DNA from: Myxococcota bacterium
Lineage (GTDB): Bacteria; Myxococcota; XYA12-FULL-58-9; JALHOP01
NCBI GenBank assembly: GCA_022842935.1
Contig: JALHOP010000007.1
Location: forward strand, 1-64,000
Length of the DNA: 64,000 bases
Direction: 5' to 3'
The notes under the pieces are model-generated. The model was given only the letters and a program-made list of their open reading frames with translations. It did not search any database and was not told the origin of the DNA. The position numbers and the translations under genes are program-made. Every line of letters starts with the position of its first letter. Position 1 is the first letter of the stretch. Below are positions 42,829-53,104 of this stretch, piece after piece.

Positions 42829-43023
42829 CTACGTCCCGACGAATAGCTCGTCGACGCGTCGTAGCTCTGACCGAAAGTGCGGTTCCAGGCACCAGCCTGT
42901 GGTGCCGCGCGTGTTGCTATTGCGGACGGCTACCAGACGGTCTTTCCAGCCCTGCGGCAGAGTCGCGGTACTCTCGTCGAAGCCTTGGGCGTAGTAGCCG
43001 TAGCTGTGAAAAGGGGACCTTGG
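42829..43023 (-). pseudogene. Remnant of a DUF6036-like nucleotidyltransferase gene
   Basis: A 64-codon fragment without start codon, open from the in-frame stop at 43024-43026 to a TAG at 42829-42831. It reads HSYGYYAQGFDESTATLPQG, then WKDRLVAVRNSNTRGTTGWC, and LEPH. I recognise this stretch as typical of the central-to-C-terminal part of DUF6036 (nucleotidyltransferase-fold) proteins; the normal continuation (DL..SKLVA.REKD) is lost and replaced by FRSELRRVDELFVGT. The rest of the gene is missing on both sides. It marks a former toxin- or defence-type gene next to the fic locus. Recognition is from memory of the family. Confidence 0.4.
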
Positions 43024-43035
43024 CTACCGCGGCTC

Positions 43036-44841
43036 CTATCGCTGCGCCCGCCGGGTCTGCCTGCGCGTGGCGCGGCGGGGTGCCGCTGGCGGCGCGGTTG
43101 GCAGCGGATCCTGTGTGAGCTCGGGCAAGCCGTAGAAGCGACGCGCCGCGTTGGGCAAGCGATCCACCCGGTACTCCCAGTGCCAGTGCTCGACCGCGGA
43201 GTGGCCGTCGCGATTGATGTAGCGGTAGCCAGGCAGCACGAAGCCGAAGCGACGACCATTGGTGCGCAGCCATGTGTCACCGGCCGCGTTGACCTCTTCG
43301 GTGTCGATGGCGATGCCGCTCTGGTGGGTCGAGTAGCCAGGGGTTGCGGCCCGACCGGGCTGATTGCGATAGCGGCGCGCGATGTCGCGCTGGTTCTGCA
43401 TGGTGCGAAAGCTCGACCCGGCTTGGAAGCGCGCACCTGACTGCACCGCCTCGGCGCGCATCGCGTAGTACGCCATCGCGGCGCGTGTCTCGAGGCGTCC
43501 GTTGGTGCCATCGCCGAGGGCGCGCACGACGATGTGGGTTGGCGTGCCACGGGTGTAGCCGACTTCGACCTGGCCGCGCCGCAGCGCCTCGGGCAAGCGA
43601 TCGAGGATACGGTTCTGCCGTGCGCTCATCAGGGCGATGCGTGTCGAGTCACCGAGAACGCCGTCGGCGACCAGGACCTCGCCGGTGAACATCGTGTAGA
43701 GACGCTGGAAGTCGGTGAGAGCTGCGGCGGTCGCCGGACCGAAGTCACCATCCGGCGTGATGTCGTAGTTCAAGGCCCGCAGCGTATTCTGCAGCTCGGT
43801 CACCGCCGCGCGGTCCGAGGACCCTTGGCGTAGTGCCGGTCCGGTGCGCACCTGTGGCTGGACTGGCGGGCGTGGCTCGGGGCTAGGTTGCTGAGGCAAG
43901 CCGGGCTCTGGCGCTGGAGAGGGCTGCGGATGTTCTGCGCGATAGCGGCGCGCATATTCGAGCCAGTTCGTCGGCGATTCACGGGTGCGCCGCGCCGCCA
44001 AGGCCATCGAAGCGCCGGTGTTTGGACCCAGCACACCGTCGGGCTCGAGCTGAGCGCCCATCGCGAGCGTATAGAGCGACTGGAAGTCCGCTACAGCGGC
44101 TCGCGTCGGTTCGTCGAACACGCCGGTGACTTCGATGTCGTAGCCGAGAGCGCGAATCATCTTCTGAGCGCGCGTCACCTCGGGGCCGGTCGCGTTGAGG
44201 CGAAGCACCTGCACCGCGCCGATGCCGTCGAAGTTTGGCTCCATCTCGACGAGCTCTTCTGGGGGCTGCGGCTGTGGGTTCTTGCGCTGCTCGTCGACAT
44301 ACGCCTTGTAGTCACGCAGGGCGCGCATGGTCATTGGATCGGCGACGCCGGTGACGGGGAGCTGCTCGCCGTCCGCGCCGGAGTACTGCGACTGGAAGTC
44401 GAGGAGGGCGCGTTCCGTGGTACGGCCGAAGTCGCCGTCCGGCTCGGTCTTCAAGAGACCGATGTCTCTTAGCAACGTCTGCAGCTCGCGAACCCGCTCG
44501 CTGTTGGTCTCGCCGCGTTGCATCGGTGGCGGTGGCGTAGGCGGAGCGGGTGGTCCCTGGACGGCCGCATCGAGGCGCGGGCCGGTTGCGGCGGCGCGTG
44601 GCTCGCCGCGTGTCGCCAAGGGGCGGGTCGGCACACCGAGGTAGCTCGGCGGCGGCAGCGGTGCGGCCGCTGAAGCGGCGCCGACTGGCGCAAGGCCGAA
44701 GATGCGACGTGCGAAAGCGGGGAGCCGCGGCAAGAAATCATGCGCTGGATCTTCGCGAACCAGCGGCGCCGGCGCCGGCGGCGCGACGGACGTATCCCGA
44801 GGAAGCGTGGGAGACCGGAGCTGGGTGACTGTGTCTGCCAC
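43036..44841 (-). CDS. Three peptidoglycan-binding domains plus M15 (VanY-type) carboxypeptidase
   Basis: A 601-residue cell-wall-directed enzyme. Residues 1-110 are Pro/Ala-rich with no signal peptide. Three PG-binding-1 modules follow, near 115-180 (RVRELQTLLRDIGLLKTEPD), 215-285 and 345-410 (AAVTELQNTLRALNYDITPD). The M15 D-Ala-D-Ala carboxypeptidase domain (450-575) has SSFRTMQNQ, STHQSGIAID and EHWHWEY, the three zinc-binding motifs. It should cut peptidoglycan peptides. No Sec signal despite a wall target suggests delivery by a specialised route, or cytoplasmic storage until lysis. An Arg-rich tail (RRATRRQTRRAQR) ends the protein. Confidence 0.85.
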   Translation of the reverse strand: MADTVTQLRSPTLPRDTSVAPPAPAPLVREDPAHDFLPRLPAFARRIFGLAPVGAASAAAPLPPPSYLGVPTRPLATRGEPRAAATGPRLDAAVQGPPAPPTPPPPMQRGETNSERVRELQTLLRDIGLLKTEPDGDFGRTTERALLDFQSQYSGADGEQLPVTGVADPMTMRALRDYKAYVDEQRKNPQPQPPEELVEMEPNFDGIGAVQVLRLNATGPEVTRAQKMIRALGYDIEVTGVFDEPTRAAVADFQSLYTLAMGAQLEPDGVLGPNTGASMALAARRTRESPTNWLEYARRYRAEHPQPSPAPEPGLPQQPSPEPRPPVQPQVRTGPALRQGSSDRAAVTELQNTLRALNYDITPDGDFGPATAAALTDFQRLYTMFTGEVLVADGVLGDSTRIALMSARQNRILDRLPEALRRGQVEVGYTRGTPTHIVVRALGDGTNGRLETRAAMAYYAMRAEAVQSGARFQAGSSFRTMQNQRDIARRYRNQPGRAATPGYSTHQSGIAIDTEEVNAAGDTWLRTNGRRFGFVLPGYRYINRDGHSAVEHWHWEYRVDRLPNAARRFYGLPELTQDPLPTAPPAAPRRATRRQTRRAQR

Positions 44842-45039
44842 TCAGGACCTCGCGAGCGAAGGTTGTTCGGGATGAGGAGCTAACGCTCCCTGATCGCTGT
44901 TTCGGTCGTGATTTCCGGTTGTTGCGAAAAATCACCGCGACTCGAGTGCCGAGCCGGCGCTCGCTCTCCCCCCCCCGGGGATTTGTCCTCCCGCCGCGAC
45001 CGGCGTCGTGGTGTCCGGTTGGCCGGAAGAGGGCCTGCT

Positions 45040-46704
45040 TTAGGCCTTGATGCGAAAGCCGCGCCCGGAATGCGGCTTGCCACCGGTTGGGCGGTGGTCG
45101 CGCGGTTCGCGCGCAGGACGCTGCGGCTCGACAGGAGGAGGAGGTACCGGCGGCTCATCGAGCTCTACGCGAGCGTTGGTCTCCGACTGGGCGAGGCTTG
45201 CGACCGCAAGCGCCGCGACGCCGGCGATGCTGCGGACCGAGCCTCGGCCGGTCTCGATGCTCGTGGTGCCGACCATCGCGAGGCTCACCGGCACGTGGGC
45301 GGCGAGACGCCCGCTCCACATGCACTCCGAGACGCCGCGCAAGCAGCCCGCATGACCCACCTCGATTCCCGCGACGCGGAAGCGCCGCGCGATGGCTTCG
45401 ATGTGCGTGGCCGAGAGAAGCAGGGGCGTAGGGACCGAAACGATCGCTCCGCGCGTGACTGGCGTATCGCTGAAGGCGAGCAGTGACGCTTCGTCCCACG
45501 CCGCGAGGGTGGGGAAGGTAGAGAGTGCGTCCCCAGCCCAATGCACTGCGATTTCTGGTTGCACGACGGAGCCTGCGCCGCCCGCAAGCGCCATGCCCTC
45601 GAGCACGACGGTGAGTCGCGCCAGGCGTTCACCGAGCGCTTCGACGAGCTCGCGCACCGCAGCGCCGCTCTGGTCTTCGAAGCTCACTGGGACCCGTACC
45701 AGCACGTAGCCCTCGTCCGCACCCGCGACGACGGACACACGCGGGTCACAGCTCCCGATCTCGACGCGCGCCAGGTCGACGATCTCGAAGCCGGTATCGT
45801 CGAAGACCTCGCGATAGATACCAACGGTTCGATCGGCAGCGGCTCGCTCTTCGGACAAGCGGGTGTCGAGGCGAAGCAGGTCGTGTGTTATAGCGTAGAG
45901 AGCGTCCTCGCCGATGACAGGCGGTAGTCGCGTCAGATCGGAACCCAGCTGGGGCGGTGAAGACGCAGCCCAGTGCGTCAGGGCGGGACGTAGCTCGCGC
46001 GCGAAGGGCGACAGACAGTCGACGACCCATGACGGGCCGAGCCACACATGCAGCGGCCTACCGAGCAGTCCGGACTCGGCGAGAACGGCCACGACTCTCT
46101 GAGCGTGTGCGCGTGCTCGCGCCTCACCGGCCGCCGGCGCGACGTCGGGTTGCACAGCGATCGCTGGTAAGCTTGCGGCGCTGGTGAGCCAGGGCACTAG
46201 GATACCGCCGCTCGCGGTTTGCGCTTGCATGAGCGCGACCTCGTCGACACCGAGCGCGAGCGCCATATGTGTAATCAAGGCGGCCGCGTCATCGGGGACA
46301 CCACCGTAGACCTCGAAGAGATGGTGCGCCTTGCGGCGCTCATGCTCGAGGACGCACAGGCTCGCCACGAAGGCGGCGAGCTGCGTCATGCCGTAGCGGA
46401 TCTCGACCAGCATGGTGCCGTCAGAGAGCACGTGATGATTCAGCCCCTGCCCCTTTGCAAAACCGGCGAGACGCGCTACGAGCCGCAGACGTGGCGCCGA
46501 GCAAATGCCGGGGGGCAAACGGGAGAAGGCGCCGACCAAGGCGTCAAGATCGACTTGGCGTGGCTCACTGGCACGTGGATGACTCGACGGCGTGAGCCCG
46601 GCATAGGTATCGACCAAAGCGGCGAGATCGAGCTCGCCCAACCGCGCGCCGCGCTGGATGAGCATTTCGAGCTCGCTCGTCAAAGCGGCCGGCAACGCAG
46701 ACAT
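45040..46704 (-). CDS. Hypothetical protein, conserved-looking
   Basis: A protein of about 554 residues from the ATG at 46704 (MSALPAALTSELEMLIQRGA). Domains are not recognised. The N-terminal 200 residues contain LFEVYGGVPDDAAALITHMA; residues 270-480 have repeated beta/alpha character with VSVVAGADEGYVLVRVPVSF. A hydrophobic stretch with SIAGVAALAVASLAQ precedes a Pro/Arg-rich tail (about 500-554). No signal peptide. Its start codon lies five bases from the divergent helicase start; neither has a Shine-Dalgarno sequence. The 44842-45039 gap between it and the M15 gene holds no further gene. Confidence 0.65.
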   Translation of the reverse strand: MSALPAALTSELEMLIQRGARLGELDLAALVDTYAGLTPSSHPRASEPRQVDLDALVGAFSRLPPGICSAPRLRLVARLAGFAKGQGLNHHVLSDGTMLVEIRYGMTQLAAFVASLCVLEHERRKAHHLFEVYGGVPDDAAALITHMALALGVDEVALMQAQTASGGILVPWLTSAASLPAIAVQPDVAPAAGEARARAHAQRVVAVLAESGLLGRPLHVWLGPSWVVDCLSPFARELRPALTHWAASSPPQLGSDLTRLPPVIGEDALYAITHDLLRLDTRLSEERAAADRTVGIYREVFDDTGFEIVDLARVEIGSCDPRVSVVAGADEGYVLVRVPVSFEDQSGAAVRELVEALGERLARLTVVLEGMALAGGAGSVVQPEIAVHWAGDALSTFPTLAAWDEASLLAFSDTPVTRGAIVSVPTPLLLSATHIEAIARRFRVAGIEVGHAGCLRGVSECMWSGRLAAHVPVSLAMVGTTSIETGRGSVRSIAGVAALAVASLAQSETNARVELDEPPVPPPPVEPQRPAREPRDHRPTGGKPHSGRGFRIKA

Positions 46705-46709
46705 TGAAC

Positions 46710-48929
46710 GTGCATACCACAACACTGGATCTAACGCGCCTAAACCCTGCCCAAACGCAGGCCGTCCTCCACGGTGACGCGCCGCTTCTCGTTCTCGCGG
46801 GTGCCGGCACCGGCAAGACCACGGTCATCACCTACCGTATCGCTCACCTGCTGCACGACCGAGGGGTTCTGCCCTACCGTTTTCTCGCGGTGACCTTCAC
46901 CAACAAAGCAGCGCGCGAGATGCGTGAGCGCACCGGCCGCTTGGTGCGACTCGACCCTCGTGCTCTCGACATCGGAACCTTCCACGGTATCTGCGGGCGG
47001 CTCCTGCGCCAATACGGCAACCGGGTCGGCCTGGATCGCAACTTTCTCATCTACGACGAAGACGACCAACTCTCACTCATCAAGAAGGTCTGCGCCGAGC
47101 TCAATATCGATCAACAAGCGTTCTCTCCCCGCGTCATCCGTCATCACATCGAAGGCTGGAAGAACGAGGGCCTGACGCCAGAGGAGGCGAGCGCGTCGCC
47201 TCTCGATCTGTCTAGCGAAAAAGCCTACCGCGTCTACGGCGCCTACCAAAAGCAACTGCTCAGCGCCAACGCCGTCGACTTCGGGGATATGTTATTGCAG
47301 ACGCTTGCGCTGCTCAGGCGTGACGAAAGTGTCCGCGAAAGCCTCCGCAGACGCTGGTCACATCTCTTGGTCGACGAGTATCAGGATACGAACCCCGTGC
47401 AGTACAAGCTGCTCAGGGAGCTCGCAACGCCCGAGCACAGCGTCACGGTCGTCGGCGACGACGATCAATCCATCTATCGTTGGCGCGGCGCGGACATCGG
47501 CAACATTCTGCGCTTCGAGCACGACTTCCCAGGGGCGCAAGTCATCCGGCTCGAGCAAAACTACCGGTCGACGCAGACCATCTTGTCCGCGGCCAATGGT
47601 GTCATCGCTCACAACGCTGCTCGCAAAGGGAAGACACTCTATACGCTGGGCGATCAGGGCGCGAAGCTCCCGCTGCGCTTCTTCGAAACCGAGCGCCAAG
47701 AGGGTGATTCGATCGGGGACACCATCTCCGAGGGCTTGGCCGAGGGCCGGTCTGCGAACGACTTCGCGGTGCTTTACCGCATGAACGCGCAGTCCCGAGC
47801 GATTGAAGATGCGCTTCGCCGCCGCCGCATCCCTTACGTCATTTATGGCGGCGTGCGTTTCTACGACCGTAAAGAAATCAAAGACGCTTTAGCGTACATC
47901 CGCTTGATCTTGAACCCACGCTCCGACGTCGACTTCTCACGCATCGTGAATGTTCCGCCGCGCGGCCTCGGCAAAACGTCGCTCGACCGCATCTCGGAGC
48001 TTGGCCGCGAGCGTGGCATGTCGCTTGTCGAAGCCGCCGGTATTGCGGCCCAAGGGGAGGTGAAGCTCACCAGCAAGGCGAAGGCCTCGATCGACCAGCT
48101 CTTGGGCGTCATCACCAAGACGCAAATCGACGCTTTCACCGAAGAGCCTGGGCGCGTCATCGAGAACGTTCTCGAGGACGTTGGCTACCTGCAGATGCTG
48201 CGGCTCGAGGGCACCGAGGAGTCGGCGCAGCGTCTCGAGAACTTGCAAGAGCTCGTCGCTGGTGTCGACGAATACGCCGAGCGGGTCGAAGAGCCGTCCC
48301 TGGCTGGTTTTCTCGAAGAGGTCGCGCTCGCCACCGATCTCGACAAGATGGCCGAGAGCGACGCGCAGGTCGTGCTCATGACCCTGCATGCGGCCAAGGG
48401 ACTCGAGTTCCCGGTCGTTTTCTTGCCTGGCATGGAAGAGATGGTCTTTCCCCACAGCCGCAGCATGGACGACCGCGCTGGTCTCGAGGAGGAGCGTCGG
48501 CTCTGTTACGTGGGCATCACGCGTGCCAAAGAGCTCGTCTATCTCTCCGCGGCGCGCGTCCGCTACGTCTTCGGCGACGTGAAGTATTCAGAGCCTTCGC
48601 GCTTTCTTTCCGAGATTCCCGTCGACTTGATGGATGCAGGCGAGCGGCCACTGCGTCGCCTCGAGACAACTGTGCCGAGCTCCGACGACTACTATCGTGA
48701 CGCCATGCCCGACGATGACGTCGTCGCCCCACCGAAGCAGCCGGCTTACACGATGCGATCGAGTGAGCGCGACGCGTTTCCTCCGGGAACGCGGGTTCGC
48801 CATTCTACATTCGGAGAAGGGAAAGTCGTCGCAAGCGAGGGCGAAGGCGTGCGGCGAAAGCTCACAGTGCGTTTTCCCGAGCTCCCAGAGCCCAAGGTGA
48901 TCGTTGCCCGATTCGTCGAGCGGGTTTAG
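46710..48929 (+). CDS. UvrD/PcrA-type superfamily 1 DNA helicase
   Basis: A 739-residue 3'-5' DNA helicase for repair and replication. Walker A is LAGAGTGKTT, motif II is VDEYQDTNPVQYK, motif III GDDDQSIYRWRGADI, motif IV QNYRSTQTIL, then TLHAAKGLEFPVVF and YVGITRAKELVYLSAAR for motifs V and VI. The tail RVRHSTFGEGKV is the PcrA-type C-terminal Tudor-like domain that binds RNA polymerase, so PcrA is closer than UvrD of enterics. I prefer the GTG at 46710; TTG at 46704 is possible. Confidence 0.93.
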   Translation: MHTTTLDLTRLNPAQTQAVLHGDAPLLVLAGAGTGKTTVITYRIAHLLHDRGVLPYRFLAVTFTNKAAREMRERTGRLVRLDPRALDIGTFHGICGRLLRQYGNRVGLDRNFLIYDEDDQLSLIKKVCAELNIDQQAFSPRVIRHHIEGWKNEGLTPEEASASPLDLSSEKAYRVYGAYQKQLLSANAVDFGDMLLQTLALLRRDESVRESLRRRWSHLLVDEYQDTNPVQYKLLRELATPEHSVTVVGDDDQSIYRWRGADIGNILRFEHDFPGAQVIRLEQNYRSTQTILSAANGVIAHNAARKGKTLYTLGDQGAKLPLRFFETERQEGDSIGDTISEGLAEGRSANDFAVLYRMNAQSRAIEDALRRRRIPYVIYGGVRFYDRKEIKDALAYIRLILNPRSDVDFSRIVNVPPRGLGKTSLDRISELGRERGMSLVEAAGIAAQGEVKLTSKAKASIDQLLGVITKTQIDAFTEEPGRVIENVLEDVGYLQMLRLEGTEESAQRLENLQELVAGVDEYAERVEEPSLAGFLEEVALATDLDKMAESDAQVVLMTLHAAKGLEFPVVFLPGMEEMVFPHSRSMDDRAGLEEERRLCYVGITRAKELVYLSAARVRYVFGDVKYSEPSRFLSEIPVDLMDAGERPLRRLETTVPSSDDYYRDAMPDDDVVAPPKQPAYTMRSSERDAFPPGTRVRHSTFGEGKVVASEGEGVRRKLTVRFPELPEPKVIVARFVERV

Positions 48930-49060
48930 GCGAGCCCAAGGCCGAAAAACGCGCGTCACGGCTTTCACCGGCTCGGCCGCCGGTCGTTGGGGCGAGGTCG
49001 TTTTGCCAGGCCCACCGCCGGGTTGTGCATTTGCGTTCAAACGACTAAGGAAGCCCGCGA

Positions 49061-51325
49061 ATGGACGTGCGCTGTCCCTCATGCGGGACTGACTACGAGC
49101 TCGATGACGCACGCGTGCCCGACACCGGGTTGCCGGTGAAGTGCAGCAAATGCGGACACGTGTTTCGAGCGGTGCGCCCTTCGCCCAATACTGGCGGCGC
49201 CGCCAAGGTGGTCACCGGCATCCATTCGATTGCGACCGAATGGATGATTCGGCGAACGACCGGCGAGATGGTGCGTTTCAGGGAGCTGACCACGCTTCAG
49301 CGCTGGATTGTCGAACGCAAGGTCACGCGGGTCGACGAGATCTCGAAGACTGGCAAGAAGTGGGAGAAGCTCGGCAACATCCCCGAGCTCGCCATTTTCT
49401 TCCAGGTCGTTGAAGGGCCGGGGGCGACTCCCGCCGCCGCGGACGTCGCCGCCGAAGTCGAGTCGACCACCGGGCCTGCCCCTGCCGAGGCGGCGCCACC
49501 GAGCTCGCCTTGGCCGACGAATCCCCCTCCTGCGATTCCCGTGGCTGTGAAGCCGAGCTGGCCGGTCGATAAGCCCTGGTCGCCGTTGCGGGGGGCAGCG
49601 GGTGTACCGCCTCCGCCCCCACTGGCTACCGATCCCGGGCGACCCGCAGCGCCCGCTCGCACGGGCCCCGATCCGTTCTCAGAGACCCTGCCCGATGCGA
49701 CGGGCGTCAATGCCGCGATCGGCAGTCCCCCCGAGCCGACCATGCAGCCACCCGCTCTCGAGCCTGGCGAGACGCGGCAAGAAACGGTGCGCTGGGATCT
49801 GGCGCCGAATCTGCCAGACGACGTGCGTGAAGAGTACGAGGTTGGCGGCAATCGCCCGGGGCGCGAAGCGCGTCCTGCCAAGCGGGGGACGGTCGGGCAG
49901 GTGGCTATGATCAGCGCTGCGCTCGCGCTCGGCCTGCTCGCTATCACCTATGTCATGCGGCCGGCGTGGCTCACCTCGATCTACCGGCGTTACGTCGCCG
50001 GCGTGCCGCCCGCGGCGATCCATTCGGTCGAAGAAGCCTACATCGCGTTGTTGCTCGACACTGGCGCGAGTATCGACACCGCGGTCGAGAAGCTCGAAGC
50101 CGCGCTTGGTCTCGACGGCAGTTACGCTGCGGCGCGAGCTGGACTCGCCGAAGCGCTGGCCGCGCGCGCCGACGCCGGTCGCGAGCTCGCCGACCTCCGT
50201 GGGGCCAACTTGGCCGCGACCCCGGCCGCAGACCCGGCACCCGAGCTCGCCGCGCTGGCGGAGCTACGGCGTAGGGCCGAGAGCGACCTCGAACGCGCTC
50301 GCGCCGAGGCTGCGCAGGCCCTCGAGATCGACTCCGCGGGACTCGCCTCGAACCGCGCCATGCTCGACGTCGTCCGCTTGAGCGGAGACAAGAGCCGCGT
50401 CGACCGGCTGGCGCTGGTGGCGCACGCGGCAGGGCCCGATGATGTGCGCTTGAACATCATCATGGCCGCGATCGCCTTACCCGAGCCGTCGCAAGCCGAA
50501 CGCGTCCAGAAACATCTCGAGGACGTGCTCGCCAAGGAGCCGCGCGCAAATCACGCCCGTTATCTGCTCGCGCGCCTGCACTTAGCGCGAGGCAACAAAG
50601 ACAAAGCAACCGCAACGCTCAAGGAGCTTGTGGCGACGACGCCAGCACACGAGCGTGGCGCCGCGTTGCTCAGGTCCCTCGAGCAGGGCGGTCCTGGGCA
50701 GCAGCCGCAGCCTGGGCGCCCGATCGCCGAGGCGGGCGCGCAGAGCCCCGGCAGCCCGCCCGCCGAACCCGTGAATGCGGACAACCCGAGTGTCGACGGG
50801 CCGAGCGCCGACAAGCCGACGACCGAAGCGCCGGCCACCGACAAGCCGTCTGGGCCGAAAGCCGCAGACGACCCCTCGCTCACCTTCGCCGAGGCCATGG
50901 CGCGCGGCGAACGCCTCCGTGAGTCGGATAAGCCTGGTCAGGCCGTCCGCTTCTACGAAAGGGCGGCGTCGTTGAATCCCCGTGATCCCGACGCCCACCT
51001 CGGCGTTGGTTTCTGCCGTCTCGACCTGCGCGAGAGCAACGCCGCCATCGCGGCCTTTCGGCGCGCCATTGACCTATCACCGCGCTTCTCCGACGCACAC
51101 TTCGGCCTCGCCGAGGCGTATCGGGCGCGTGGCAACAAGATCTACGCGATCCGGTACTACCGGCAGTACCTCGACATCGCCCCGCACGGCCCCGACTCAG
51201 ACGTCGCGCGCAGTCAGCTCGCCAAGCTCGAAGACGACAACTCCGAGGCTCCCGTCACTCCGCCAGCGCGAGAGGCCCAACCCGAGCCGCCACCGCCGCC
51301 GCCACCACCGGCGCCATCACCATGA
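49061..51325 (+). CDS. Zinc-ribbon (MJ0042-type) and TPR protein with one membrane helix
   Basis: A 754-residue protein. Residues 1-40 form a zinc ribbon of the MJ0042 family (CPSCGTDYELDDARVPD and CSKCGHVFRAV). Residues 60-125 are a second small domain (EWMIRRTTGEMVRFRELTTL), then a Pro-rich linker (130-260). A single membrane helix follows near 285-305 (VAMISAALALGLLAITYVM), and an extracytoplasmic C-terminal part has several TPR-like helix pairs (310-740, such as AIAAFRRAIDLSPRFSDAHF and GLAEAYRARGNKIYAIRYY). Such proteins are common in myxobacteria. The stop codon lies 16 bases before gatC, so co-transcription is possible. Confidence 0.82.
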   Translation: MDVRCPSCGTDYELDDARVPDTGLPVKCSKCGHVFRAVRPSPNTGGAAKVVTGIHSIATEWMIRRTTGEMVRFRELTTLQRWIVERKVTRVDEISKTGKKWEKLGNIPELAIFFQVVEGPGATPAAADVAAEVESTTGPAPAEAAPPSSPWPTNPPPAIPVAVKPSWPVDKPWSPLRGAAGVPPPPPLATDPGRPAAPARTGPDPFSETLPDATGVNAAIGSPPEPTMQPPALEPGETRQETVRWDLAPNLPDDVREEYEVGGNRPGREARPAKRGTVGQVAMISAALALGLLAITYVMRPAWLTSIYRRYVAGVPPAAIHSVEEAYIALLLDTGASIDTAVEKLEAALGLDGSYAAARAGLAEALAARADAGRELADLRGANLAATPAADPAPELAALAELRRRAESDLERARAEAAQALEIDSAGLASNRAMLDVVRLSGDKSRVDRLALVAHAAGPDDVRLNIIMAAIALPEPSQAERVQKHLEDVLAKEPRANHARYLLARLHLARGNKDKATATLKELVATTPAHERGAALLRSLEQGGPGQQPQPGRPIAEAGAQSPGSPPAEPVNADNPSVDGPSADKPTTEAPATDKPSGPKAADDPSLTFAEAMARGERLRESDKPGQAVRFYERAASLNPRDPDAHLGVGFCRLDLRESNAAIAAFRRAIDLSPRFSDAHFGLAEAYRARGNKIYAIRYYRQYLDIAPHGPDSDVARSQLAKLEDDNSEAPVTPPAREAQPEPPPPPPPPAPSP

Positions 51326-51341
51326 CCCCGAGGTTTTTCGC

Positions 51342-51641
51342 ATGAGCAAAGAAGCGCCCATCGACCGCGCGGCCGTCTTGCACGTCGCCAAGCTTGCGCG
51401 GCTTACCGTCAGCGACGCGGAGGCCGATGCCCTGACCCGCGACATGCAGAGCATTCTCGCCTACGTGAAGAAGCTCGATGAGCTCGATGTCGCGAAAGTG
51501 CCCGCGACGTCGCACGCCGTTCACCTCGAAACCCTCTTGCGGCCGGACGAGCCTCGTCCCTGTATGCCGCTCGAGAAGGTCATCGCTAACAGCCCGGAAC
51601 GCATCGGCGATGGTTTCGGCGTTCCCAAGATCATCGAGTGA
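51342..51641 (+). CDS. gatC: Glutamyl-tRNA(Gln)/aspartyl-tRNA(Asn) amidotransferase subunit C
   Basis: A 99-residue GatC subunit that wraps around GatA and GatB in the GatCAB complex. It begins [20 protein letters not shown], the typical start, with [19 protein letters not shown] and the loop [12 protein letters not shown]. The end [11 protein letters not shown] is the standard closing motif. The upstream GAGG is weak. It overlaps gatA if the GTG at 51638 is used. Confidence 0.93.
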   Translation: MSKEAPIDRAAVLHVAKLARLTVSDAEADALTRDMQSILAYVKKLDELDVAKVPATSHAVHLETLLRPDEPRPCMPLEKVIANSPERIGDGFGVPKIIE

Positions 51642-51646
51642 CCACC

Positions 51647-53100
<1,454 letters not shown>

Positions 53101-53104
<4 letters not shown>

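Noticed and set aside
42563-42892. A 109-codon reverse-strand gene upstream of fic
   Set aside because: It is Arg-rich, reads through the AT-rich repeats (hence repeated DRIS/DRIL words) and overlaps the nucleotidyltransferase remnant in another frame.
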